Part shown: one piece after another, positions 5,468-12,128 of the stretch
Numbering within the stretch: the first letter of the stretch is position 1
Layout of the letters: each line of letters opens with the position of its first letter
Assembly: GCA_050694015.1 (NCBI GenBank)
Contig: JBOGWY010000138.1
Span: 1-12,730 of the forward strand
DNA from: JBOGWY01 sp050694015
GTDB lineage: Bacteria > Actinomycetota > CADDZG01 > WHSQ01
Reading direction: 5' to 3'
DNA length: 12,730 bases
Notes under the pieces: model-generated
Told to the model about the DNA's origin: nothing
What the model saw: the letters and a program-made list of their open reading frames with translations, nothing else
Databases searched by the model: none
Translations under genes and position numbers: made by a program

Positions 5468-6993
5468 TCGAGCGCGCCGATCTCTTCCTGCGCTGCGTGC
5501 AGCAAGGTTCCGTCGCGCACGGCGACGGCCACGCCCTCGATGTCGGGCGACAACGAACGGTCCTCGTCGAGGCGGGGAGAGTGCTTACGCACGAGGCGCA
5601 GCACGGCATCGGTCCCGCGCGCGGGCCGCAGCGGCTCCCGCAACTCGAGGCCTTGCGCGGCACCGAGGGCCTCGATCGCGATGACCGTCTCGGAGTTCTC
5701 GAGGATCGCGTGTGCCTTCAACGCGGCGGTGGCGCCCATGCTCACGTGATCCTCCTGCCCTGCGGACGTCGGGATCGAATCCACCGACGCGGGGAACGAC
5801 CGCGACCGGTTCTCGGTGACGAGAGCGGCGGCGGTGTACTGGGTGAGCATGAAACCGCTGCGGCGGCCCGGATCGGTCGTGAGGAACGCGGGCAGTCCGT
5901 TGTTGAGAGCCGGGTCTACGAGACGCGCGACACGACGCTCCGCGATGGTCGCGACGCCGGCGACCGCGAGTCCAAGATGGTCGAGCGCCAGCGCCAGCGC
6001 CTCGCCGTGGAAGTTCCCACCCGATGCGACCGTCCCGCGTTCGACCAGCACGCTCGGGTTGTCGATGGTGGACGCGAGCTCGGCCTCCAGCGTGGCGCGC
6101 ACATACGCCGCGGCGTCCCGGTAGGCGCCGTGAACCTGCGGCATGCAACGCAGTGAGTACGCGTCCTGCACGAGATGGTCGGACTCTCTGTGCGAGGCGA
6201 CGATCTCGCTCCCATCGAGCAGCCGGCGCAGGTTCGCGGCGGAAGCGATGGCGCCGGGGTGCGTGCGCAATCCCACGATGTCGGCGTCGAACGCGGCATC
6301 GGTCCCGAGGCATGCTTCGAGAGTCATGGCGCCCGTGACGTCGGCACTACGCAGGAGCTGCTCGGCCCGCACCAGCGTGAGGATCCCGGAGCCGAGCATC
6401 AACTCGGTCCCGTTCACGAGTGAGAGGCCCTCCTTGTAGGAGAGCCTGATCGGTTCGAGGTTCCTCTCCGCGAGAGCGGCGGCCGCCGGCATCGTCTGGC
6501 CCCCCAGCTCGACCTCACCCTCGCCGATCACCGCGAGCGCGATGTGAGCAAGGGGCGCGAGATCGCCGGAGGCGCCGAGCGAACCCTGCGACGGCACGAC
6601 CGGATGGATCTCGTGGTTCAAGAGCTCGATGAGACGCCGGGCGATGTCGACGCGCACGCCCGACGCGCCGGCGGCCATCGTGCGCGCCTTGAGCAAGAGC
6701 ATCGCGCGCACCACTGCGCGCGGGAGTCGCGGCCCCACCGCGGTCGCGTGGGATCGCACGATGTCGCGTTGCAGCTGCTCGGCTTCTTCGAGAGGGATAC
6801 GAACGTTGGCGAGATCACCGATGCCGGTGGTTATCCCGTAGACCGCATGTCCGGAGGCGGCGGCCTCCTCGACGAGAGCGCGGGAACGCTCCATCCGGCC
6901 GATCGCGTCCGATGCGAACTCGACCTTCGCGCCATCGACCGCCACCGCAACGACATCCTCGAAGCGCAGCGGGTTGCCGAGGATGATGCTCAC
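5464..6993 (-). CDS. hutH: Histidine ammonia-lyase
   Basis: First step of histidine catabolism: L-histidine to trans-urocanate plus ammonia. The 509 residues (usual for HutH) carry the Ala-Ser-Gly triad that cyclises to the MIO cofactor (GASGDLAPLAH, triad at 141-143). Also present are the catalytic tyrosine loop YGITTGIG (Y52), SH at 81-82 (a histidine-specific pair, unlike tyrosine or phenylalanine lyases), SGGNFHG, and ASVDSIPTSAGQEDHVSMG with the HAL-type glutamate at about 414. I chose GTG at 6993 because a -10-like TAGAGT ends seven bases before it; an in-frame GTG at 7002 would overlap that box and add three residues. No Shine-Dalgarno is seen. It diverges from hutF within 25 bases and ends in a CTAG shared with the LVIVD gene. 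The identification is firm; only the exact start is uncertain. Confidence 0.95.
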   Translation of the reverse strand: MSIILGNPLRFEDVVAVAVDGAKVEFASDAIGRMERSRALVEEAAASGHAVYGITTGIGDLANVRIPLEEAEQLQRDIVRSHATAVGPRLPRAVVRAMLLLKARTMAAGASGVRVDIARRLIELLNHEIHPVVPSQGSLGASGDLAPLAHIALAVIGEGEVELGGQTMPAAAALAERNLEPIRLSYKEGLSLVNGTELMLGSGILTLVRAEQLLRSADVTGAMTLEACLGTDAAFDADIVGLRTHPGAIASAANLRRLLDGSEIVASHRESDHLVQDAYSLRCMPQVHGAYRDAAAYVRATLEAELASTIDNPSVLVERGTVASGGNFHGEALALALDHLGLAVAGVATIAERRVARLVDPALNNGLPAFLTTDPGRRSGFMLTQYTAAALVTENRSRSFPASVDSIPTSAGQEDHVSMGATAALKAHAILENSETVIAIEALGAAQGLELREPLRPARGTDAVLRLVRKHSPRLDEDRSLSPDIEGVAVAVRDGTLLHAAQEEIGALD

Positions 6994-7000
6994 GACGGTC

Positions 7001-7006
7001 ACTCTA
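7001..7006 (-). promoter_or_regulatory. Predicted -10 box (TAGAGT) of hutH
   Basis: TAGAGT on the minus strand is followed by seven bases and GTG at 6993, matching the leaderless geometry of the rpiB-like gene (TAGGAT plus seven). It overlaps by two bases the opposite-strand box of hutF in ACTCTAAGCT (7001-7010). Inferred. Confidence 0.42.
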
Positions 7007-7010
7007 AGCT
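7005..7010 (+). promoter_or_regulatory. Predicted -10 box (TAAGCT) of hutF-hutI
   Basis: TAAGCT ends five bases before GTG 7016 and eight before ATG 7019, so transcription should begin at or within two bases of the start codon. It shares bases 7005-7006 with the hutH box on the other strand. Arms TCACG (6990-6994) and CGTGA (7015-7019) flank the pair symmetrically. Inferred. Confidence 0.38.
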
Positions 7011-7018
7011 GGCACGTG

Positions 7019-8344
7019 ATGACTCAGCTCTGGCATGCAGAACACGCCTGGACTTCAACGCTCGAGCGTGACGTACTGATCGAGGTTGTCGACGGATCGA
7101 TCGCGACCGTGCGACCGGACCAGGCCGCGCCTCCCGATGCCATCGTGCTCAAGGGACTCGTGTTGCCCGGGCTCGTCAACGCCCACTCGCACGCGTTCCA
7201 CCGGGCGTTGAGGGGCCGTACGCATCGCAACGGGGGCGACTTCTGGCATTGGCGCGACGTGATGTACTCCGTCGCGGCCAAGCTCGACCCCGATACTTAC
7301 TTCGAGCTCGCGCGTGCGACGTACGCGGAGATGGTGCTCGCGGGGATAACGAGTGTCGGCGAGTTCCATTACCTACACCACGATGCCGGTGGAGCGCGTT
7401 ACGCGGACCCCAACGAGATGTCGCAGGCGTTGCTGCGCGCGGCGACGGAGGCCGGGATCCGGATCACGCTGATCGACGCCTGCTATCTGCGCGGCGGGAT
7501 GCGGGGCGAGGCTCTCGACGACGTGCAACGTCGCTTCTCCGACGGCGACGTCGGCGCGTGGGCCGACCGCGTCGCCGCACTCGCGGTCTCCGAAGGCGCA
7601 CGCATAGCCGGCGCTATCCACAGCGTGCGCGCCGTCGATCGCACTTCGATGAAGGTCGTCGTCGACTGGGCCGCAGATAAGGGTGCACCGCTCCACATGC
7701 ACGTCTCCGAGCAGCGTGGCGAAGTCGAGGCGTGCATGCAGACGGCCGGGATGACGCCGGTCGAGTTGATCGGGGAGGTCGGCGCCCTGGGGTCCGGTAC
7801 CACCGCGGTGCACGCGACGCATCTATCCGGTGTGGACGTCGAACTGCTCGGTCGCAGCCGGACCCGCGTCTGCATGTGTCCGACCACCGAACGCGATCTC
7901 GCCGACGGTGTAGGACCCGCATCCGTACTGATTGACACCGGGGCGCAGCTCTGCCTGGGCTCCGATAGCCATGCCGTGATCGACCTCTTCGAAGAGGCGC
8001 GCGCGGTCGAACTGGACCAACGCCTCGCCACGGAGCGCAGAGGTCTGCACGCTCCGGAGGCGTTGCTCGACGCGGCGACGCGCGGGGGCGCCGAAAGCAT
8101 CGGCTGGGACGCCGGACGCCTGCAGGTAGGCGCTCTCGCCGACTTCATCGCGGTCGACGTCGCCGGCCCGAGGCTCGCGGGAGCGGGCGACGATCTGGTT
8201 GCCGCGGTCGTCTTCGCCGCGACCGCCTCGGATGTGACCGACGTCGTCATCGGAGGGAGACGCGTCGTTGAGGACCGCAAGCACGTAGCGGTCGGCGACG
8301 TGGGGGCCGCGCTCGGCGACGCGATCGGGAAACTCGCCACGTGA
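7019..8344 (+). CDS. hutF: Formimidoylglutamate deiminase
   Basis: Metal-dependent amidohydrolase converting N-formimino-L-glutamate to N-formyl-L-glutamate plus ammonia, the fourth step of the five-step histidine route. The 441 residues carry LPGLVNAHSHAFHRALRGR (metal ligands H56 and H58), DFWHWRDVMY (74-83), GITSVGEFHYLHH (109-121), LHMHVSEQ (H228), HATHL (H268) and LGSDSHA (D316). The HSHAFHRALRGRT and GEFHYLHH blocks are characteristic of HutF and separate it from guanine or imidazolonepropionate hydrolases. ATG at 7019 is used; GTG at 7016 is directly adjacent and possible. The gene overlaps hutI by four bases (GTGA), implying one transcript and translational coupling. The presence of HutF means formylglutamate is made, so a HutG-type deformylase should exist elsewhere. 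Confidence 0.94.
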   Translation: MTQLWHAEHAWTSTLERDVLIEVVDGSIATVRPDQAAPPDAIVLKGLVLPGLVNAHSHAFHRALRGRTHRNGGDFWHWRDVMYSVAAKLDPDTYFELARATYAEMVLAGITSVGEFHYLHHDAGGARYADPNEMSQALLRAATEAGIRITLIDACYLRGGMRGEALDDVQRRFSDGDVGAWADRVAALAVSEGARIAGAIHSVRAVDRTSMKVVVDWAADKGAPLHMHVSEQRGEVEACMQTAGMTPVELIGEVGALGSGTTAVHATHLSGVDVELLGRSRTRVCMCPTTERDLADGVGPASVLIDTGAQLCLGSDSHAVIDLFEEARAVELDQRLATERRGLHAPEALLDAATRGGAESIGWDAGRLQVGALADFIAVDVAGPRLAGAGDDLVAAVVFAATASDVTDVVIGGRRVVEDRKHVAVGDVGAALGDAIGKLAT

Positions 8345-9525
8345 AGCTGATCCGCGATATCGGCAGACTCTTCACAGCCACCGAGCGAGGCGTGATCGAG
8401 AACGCTGCCGTGGTCGTGCGCGACGCGCATATCGACTGGGTCGGTCCGGAAGGAGATCTACCGGCGAGACTCGGCGACGCAGAGGAGATCGACGCCTCCG
8501 GCGCCCTCGTGACTCCCGGTCTGATCGACGCCCATACCCATCCGGTGTACGCGGGCAACCGGCTCCACGAGCTGAGCCTTCGGAGCGCGGGGGCTTCGTA
8601 CGCCGAACTGGGAGCCGCGGGTGGGGGGATCGGGTCGACCGTCGCAGCTACGCGCGCGGCGACACGACAAGAGCTGACCGATGCCGTTCACGCGCGCATG
8701 CGCTCGTGGTTGCAGAGCGGTACGACGACGGTCGAAGCCAAGACCGGCTACCACCTCGATCGTGACGGCGAGATCGAGGCGGTCGAGATACTCGACGAGG
8801 TCGGACGCCGGGACGACACCCCGCGCGTGATGATCACGTTCCTCCCGGTGCACGCCATGCCGCCGGGACTCGAGGTCCGACCCGACGATCACGTCGACGC
8901 GTCGGCGTCGTGGTGTGTGGCGGCGGCCGAAGAAGGAGCGCGCTTCTGCGACGTGTTCTGCGACGAGGGTTACTTCACCGTGGAACAGTCGCGGCGCTTC
9001 CTGGAGGCTGGGCGAACAGCAGGATTGATCCCGCGCATCCATGCCGACGAGCTCGCGCGGACGGGAGGGTCTCTGCTCGCAGCCGAGCTGGGGGCCGCGT
9101 CGGCCGATCACTTGCTCGAAGCCGACGAGTCCGACGCCCACGCTCTCGCTGCCGCCGGAGTGGTGGCGACGCTTGCACCGACGACCGCGTTGTCGATGAA
9201 GAAGCTGCCGCCCGTACAAGCCCTGATCGATGCGGGGGCGACGATCGCGCTGGGCACCGACCACAACCCGGGCACGTCGGGACTCACCGATATGACCGTC
9301 GCGATCGCGCTGGCCGTCAACGCCCTGCAGCTCTCGGTGGAGCGCGCTCTGACGGCGGCGACGCGTGGGGGAGCGCAGTCGTTGCGGATGCCGGATGCGG
9401 GGCGCGTGCAGGAGGGCGCGCGAGCCGATCTCGTGCAGTGGGACGCCGAGCACGAAGGCGTCTTCGCCTGGACCTACGGCGTCTCGCCGCTCCAGGTGTG
9501 GCTCTCCGGCGCCGAGGCGCTCTAG
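8341..9525 (+). CDS. hutI: Imidazolonepropionase
   Basis: Amidohydrolase that opens 4-imidazolone-5-propionate to N-formimino-L-glutamate, the third step of histidine degradation. The 394 residues contain LVTPGLIDAHTHPVYAGNR (metal ligands H65 and H67), the GGGIGSTVAATR block (94-105), EAKTGYHLD (132-140), FLPVHAMPP (167-175), IHADEL (H234), SADHLLEA (H257) and LGTDHNPGTS (D307). GTG at 8341 overlaps the hutF stop as GTGA. Some loops differ from common HutI: GYHL instead of GYGL, and TTALSMKK where PGA(F/Y)-type sequence is usual. All catalytic histidines and the aspartate are present. The stop codon lies in a CTAG that is also the stop of convergent hutU. Confidence 0.94.
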   Translation: MKLIRDIGRLFTATERGVIENAAVVVRDAHIDWVGPEGDLPARLGDAEEIDASGALVTPGLIDAHTHPVYAGNRLHELSLRSAGASYAELGAAGGGIGSTVAATRAATRQELTDAVHARMRSWLQSGTTTVEAKTGYHLDRDGEIEAVEILDEVGRRDDTPRVMITFLPVHAMPPGLEVRPDDHVDASASWCVAAAEEGARFCDVFCDEGYFTVEQSRRFLEAGRTAGLIPRIHADELARTGGSLLAAELGAASADHLLEADESDAHALAAAGVVATLAPTTALSMKKLPPVQALIDAGATIALGTDHNPGTSGLTDMTVAIALAVNALQLSVERALTAATRGGAQSLRMPDAGRVQEGARADLVQWDAEHEGVFAWTYGVSPLQVWLSGAEAL

Positions 9526-11180
9526 TCGACCTCGTTCATCGGGATGCGGAGGCCGCGTTCCTGCGCGACCTCGCGGGCACGGTCGTAGCCGGCGTCGACG
9601 TGGCGCATCACTCCGGTGCCGGGATCGTTGGTCAGCACACGTTCGAGTCGTTCGGCCCCCTCGACGGTGCCGTCGGCTACCACCTGCGCACCGGCATGGA
9701 TCGACTTCCCCATCCCCACGCCACCGCCGTGATGCACCGCTACCCACGCGGCCCCCGAAGCCGTGTTCAACAGCGCGTTGAGGATCGGCCAGTCTGCGAT
9801 CGCATCCGAGCCGTCGAGCATGTCCTCGGTCTCGCGGTACGGCGACGCGACGGAACCGGAATCGAGATGGTCGCGGCCGATCACGATCGGCGCGGTCACC
9901 TTCCCCGACGCGACGAGGTCGTTGAACACGAGTCCGGCGCGGTGGCGTTCGCCGTAGCCGAGCCAGCAGATCCGCGCCGGAAGACCCTGGAACTGCACCC
10001 TCTCGCGCGCTAGTCGCAACCACTTCTGCAGAGGAGCGTTATCGGGAAACAGCTCGCCCACCGCGGCGTCGGTGGCCGCGATGTCGGCCGGATCGCCGCT
10101 CAGCGCGACCCACCGGAACGGTCCGGTGCCCTCGCAGAACAGCGGCCTGATGTAGGCGGGGACGAAGCCGGGATACGAGAACGCGTCCTCGTAGCCTCCG
10201 GCGCGCGCCTCTCCGCGCAGGTTGTTGCCGTAATCGAAGACCTCGGCCCCCGCTTTCTGGAAACCGACCATCGCGGCGCACTGAGTAGCCATCGACGCGC
10301 GGCTCTCCTCGATGTACGCGCCGGCGTCCTTGCGGCGCAGCGCGTCGGCGTCGTCGAGCGAGCGTCCCTTCGGGATGTAGCCGTTGAGAGGATCGTGCGC
10401 CGAGGTCTGATCGGTGACGATGTCGGCTTCGAAACCGCGGTCGAGCAGGGCGGGAAAGACGTCGGCCGCGTTACCGACCACGCCGACGGAGAGGGCGCGC
10501 CGCTCCCGTTTCGCCGCACTGCAGCGTTCGATCGCGTCGTCGAGCGACTCGGCCGCCTCATCGAGGTAGCGCGTCTCGATCCGTCGCCGGATACGTTCCG
10601 GGTCTACCTCGACGACGAGGGCGACCCCGTCGTTCATCGTGACGGCGAGCGGTTGCGCGCCACCCATGCCCCCCAGCCCCGCGGTGACCGTGATCGTTCC
10701 CGCGAGGCTCCCCCCGAAGCGCTGCTCGGCGATCGCGGCGAACGTCTGGAACGTGCCCTGCAGGATCCCCTGCGTTCCTATGTAGATCCACGAGCCGGCC
10801 GTCATCTGTCCGTACATCGTCAGACCGGCCGCCTCGAGATCCCAGAAGCTCTGCCAGTCCGCCCAGTCGGGCACGAGCAAGCTGTTCGCGATCAAGACCC
10901 GCGGCGCGAACGGATGCGTCCGGAACACTCCGACCGGCTTCCCCGATTGCACGAGGAGGGTCTCGTCGGCGGCGAGGCGTTGCAACGACGACACGATCGC
11001 ATCGAAGGAGGCCCAGTCGCGTGCCGCCTTCCCACGGCCCCCGTACACCACCAGCTCGTCCGGGTTCTCGGCGACCTCGGGATCGAGGTTGTTCATCAGG
11101 CAGCGCAACGCCGCTTCCTGGAGCCACCCGTGGGTCTGGAGTTCGGTTCCGCGCGGCGCGCGGACGAGCCTGGATGCCAT
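9522..11180 (-). CDS. hutU: Urocanate hydratase
   Basis: Adds water to urocanate to give 4-imidazolone-5-propionate, the second step, using tightly bound NAD+. The 552 residues match the family length. Motifs in order: YGGRGKAARDW (46-56), the TMYGQMTAGSW-IYIGTQGI region (121-139), the NAD-binding loop GLGGMGGAQP (168-177), VFDYGNN (314-320), PLFCEGTGPFRW (346-357), ARICWLGYGER with the catalytic cysteine C405, and HHGGGVGMGKS (483-493). ATG at 11180 is where homology begins. A weak CAGGCT box sits six bases upstream (11187-11192), so it may have its own leaderless promoter. The SARP gene is 60 bases upstream on the same strand and could be cotranscribed. The gene runs head-on into hutI and shares its stop palindrome. 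Confidence 0.96.
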   Translation of the reverse strand: MASRLVRAPRGTELQTHGWLQEAALRCLMNNLDPEVAENPDELVVYGGRGKAARDWASFDAIVSSLQRLAADETLLVQSGKPVGVFRTHPFAPRVLIANSLLVPDWADWQSFWDLEAAGLTMYGQMTAGSWIYIGTQGILQGTFQTFAAIAEQRFGGSLAGTITVTAGLGGMGGAQPLAVTMNDGVALVVEVDPERIRRRIETRYLDEAAESLDDAIERCSAAKRERRALSVGVVGNAADVFPALLDRGFEADIVTDQTSAHDPLNGYIPKGRSLDDADALRRKDAGAYIEESRASMATQCAAMVGFQKAGAEVFDYGNNLRGEARAGGYEDAFSYPGFVPAYIRPLFCEGTGPFRWVALSGDPADIAATDAAVGELFPDNAPLQKWLRLARERVQFQGLPARICWLGYGERHRAGLVFNDLVASGKVTAPIVIGRDHLDSGSVASPYRETEDMLDGSDAIADWPILNALLNTASGAAWVAVHHGGGVGMGKSIHAGAQVVADGTVEGAERLERVLTNDPGTGVMRHVDAGYDRAREVAQERGLRIPMNEVD

Positions 11181-11186
11181 GACCGA

Positions 11187-11192
11187 AGCCTG
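11187..11192 (-). promoter_or_regulatory. Weak -10-like box (CAGGCT) before hutU
   Basis: CAGGCT keeps A2 and T6 and ends six bases before ATG at 11180, the spacing seen at other genes here. The first base is C, so the match is poor. GGCAGG in the same place is too far and too weak for a good ribosome binding site. Low confidence. Confidence 0.22.
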
Positions 11193-11195
11193 CCA

Positions 11196-11232
11196 CCGAT
11201 GCCCGGCGGTCGCTAGCCCGTCACCAACCGCC
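11196..11232 (-). promoter_or_regulatory. SARP–hutU gap with loose 11-bp-spaced heptamers and a GGCGGT/ACCGCC inverted repeat
   Basis: On the minus strand GTGACGG (11224-11218), GCGACCG (11213-11207) and GCATCGG (11202-11196) follow one another at exactly 11-base steps, the spacing used by SARP regulators. The first shares GTGACG with the repeats at 12061-12080. The same stretch holds an inverted repeat (plus-strand GGCGGT 11205-11210, ACCGCC 11227-11232) with a 16-base loop and no T-run. The matches are loose and the DNA is GC-rich, so this is tentative. Confidence 0.22.
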
Positions 11233-11240
11233 CGCAGTCC

Positions 11241-11942
11241 CTAATGTTGGACCTCTCGAAGTCGCGTGCGGAGATCGACGGAGGGTTCCACGCCGAGCTC
11301 GCGACGGAGGAGCGCGCGGAAGCTCTGGTACTGGCGCACCGCTTCTACGACGTTGCCCTCGGCGATATGCGCTTCGATCAGGCACCGCTGGGCCGTCTCT
11401 CGTAACGGCTCCTCGCGCACCGCGGCGAAGGCGACCTCGATCGCTTCCCGCCACCTTCCTCGCTCGACGAGACGGGTCGCGATCGCCTCGAGCGTGTGGA
11501 GGCGCAATTGACGGACCCGCTCGCGTTCGACGACGACCCAATCTTCGTCCCAGCCCGGCAGCAGATCCTCGGATAACGAGTCGTCGAGACGGATGACGGC
11601 CCGTTCGACGTAGTCGTCCACCAACAGCGACTCTTGGTTGACGATGTCGTGAAGGTCCACCTGCACGGTCGGCATGAGTCCGATGTTGTGTTGGTCGACG
11701 CTGGCGATCAGGGCAACGCCGGTGTGCCTCACGCGCCACAGGGTCGATCGTAGGTTCGCACTCGCCCGGTCATCCGTTACATCGGGCCATAAGCGCCCGA
11801 CGGCGTGGGCACGCGATACCGGGTGCCGCTCGATCGCGAGTAGGGCTACGAGTCGTTGCGCGCCCAGCTGGAGGTCGATCGGCCGTCCCCGGTGACGTAG
11901 TACGAAGCCGCCGAGCAACCGCAGAGTGATGTCGGGTTCCAT
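11241..11942 (-). CDS. SARP-family transcriptional regulator (winged helix plus BTAD)
   Basis: Small SARP (Streptomyces antibiotic regulatory protein-like) activator, 233 residues. An OmpR-type winged helix fills about 5-97: it begins ITLRLLGGFVLRHRGRPIDL and has the recognition-helix region RASANLRSTLWRVR (59-72). A bacterial transcriptional activation domain follows (about 98-233) with LLPGWDEDWVVVERERVRQL (127-146) and the closing ALLRRELGVEPS (210-221). There is no NB-ARC or TPR extension. SARPs normally bind direct repeats at 11-bp steps and activate adjacent genes. Candidate targets are hutU, 60 bases downstream on the same strand, the divergent gene at 12129, and itself. ATG at 11942 has AGGGG four bases upstream (11947-11951) and a TATAAG box at 11971-11976. 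Its ligand, if any, is unknown. Confidence 0.9.
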   Translation of the reverse strand: MEPDITLRLLGGFVLRHRGRPIDLQLGAQRLVALLAIERHPVSRAHAVGRLWPDVTDDRASANLRSTLWRVRHTGVALIASVDQHNIGLMPTVQVDLHDIVNQESLLVDDYVERAVIRLDDSLSEDLLPGWDEDWVVVERERVRQLRLHTLEAIATRLVERGRWREAIEVAFAAVREEPLRETAQRCLIEAHIAEGNVVEAVRQYQSFRALLRRELGVEPSVDLRTRLREVQH

Positions 11943-11970
11943 CGTTCCCCTAGAGCGTGAGATCTACGCG

Positions 11971-11976
11971 CTTATA
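11971..11976 (-). promoter_or_regulatory. Predicted -10 box (TATAAG) of the SARP gene
   Basis: TATAAG on the minus strand lies 28 bases upstream of ATG 11942, giving a predicted leader of about 22 bases that includes the AGGGG ribosome site. It is an A/T island in GC-rich sequence. No convincing -35 is visible, which would fit activator dependence. Inferred. Confidence 0.42.
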
Positions 11977-12060
11977 CCGCGGTGATCGCGACCTAACGGT
12001 GATTCGGCTCGATAACCGCGGCAGTGTGTACGCGCTCCGCGTTCTTCACGCCTGCAGTTC

Positions 12061-12080
12061 GTGACGCGGTGGTGACGCGG
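12061..12080 (+). promoter_or_regulatory. 11-bp-period direct repeat (GTGACGCGG x2), candidate SARP binding site
   Basis: GTGACGCGG occurs at 12061-12069 and 12072-12080, exactly one 11-base step apart, so heptamer GTGACGC plus a four-base spacer repeats. This is the arrangement known for SARP operators. A related CGGACGCGC follows at 12093-12101. The site lies between the SARP gene and the divergent gene at 12129, a typical place for autoregulation or target activation. No clear -10 box is seen downstream. Confidence 0.4.
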
Positions 12081-12117
12081 GTTGCACAGCATCGGACGCG
12101 CAGGAGTTCGCCGACAC

Positions 12118-12123
12118 GGGAGG
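12118..12123 (+). promoter_or_regulatory. Shine-Dalgarno site (GGGAGG) for the gene starting at 12129
   Basis: GGGAGG is followed by five bases and ATG at 12129, ideal spacing. It favours this start over the in-frame ATG at 12144, and supports the reading frame being a real gene although its stop is outside the window. Confidence 0.6.
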
Positions 12124-12128
12124 CACGT

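Noticed and set aside
5464..6993. Tyrosine or phenylalanine ammonia-lyase instead of HutH
   Set aside because: The SH pair at 81-82, the QEDHVSMG motif and the linked hutU, hutI and hutF all fit histidine ammonia-lyase.
8910..10013. 367-codon plus-strand frame across the hutI/hutU junction
   Set aside because: Arginine-rich shadow of hutI and hutU. Both real genes have full catalytic motifs in other frames.
8458..10023. 521-codon open frame on the minus strand crossing hutI and hutU
   Set aside because: It is antisense to hutI and out of frame with hutU, rich in R, G and D, and has no domain motif. Long antisense frames are expected in high-GC coding DNA.
11205..11232. Intrinsic terminator between the SARP gene and hutU
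   Set aside because: The GGCGGT/ACCGCC stem is only six pairs with a 16-base loop and no T-run, easily a chance event in GC-rich DNA.
12061..12104. CRISPR-like or tandem repeat array
   Set aside because: Only two good copies of nine bases at an 11-base step. This is the scale of a protein binding site, not an array.
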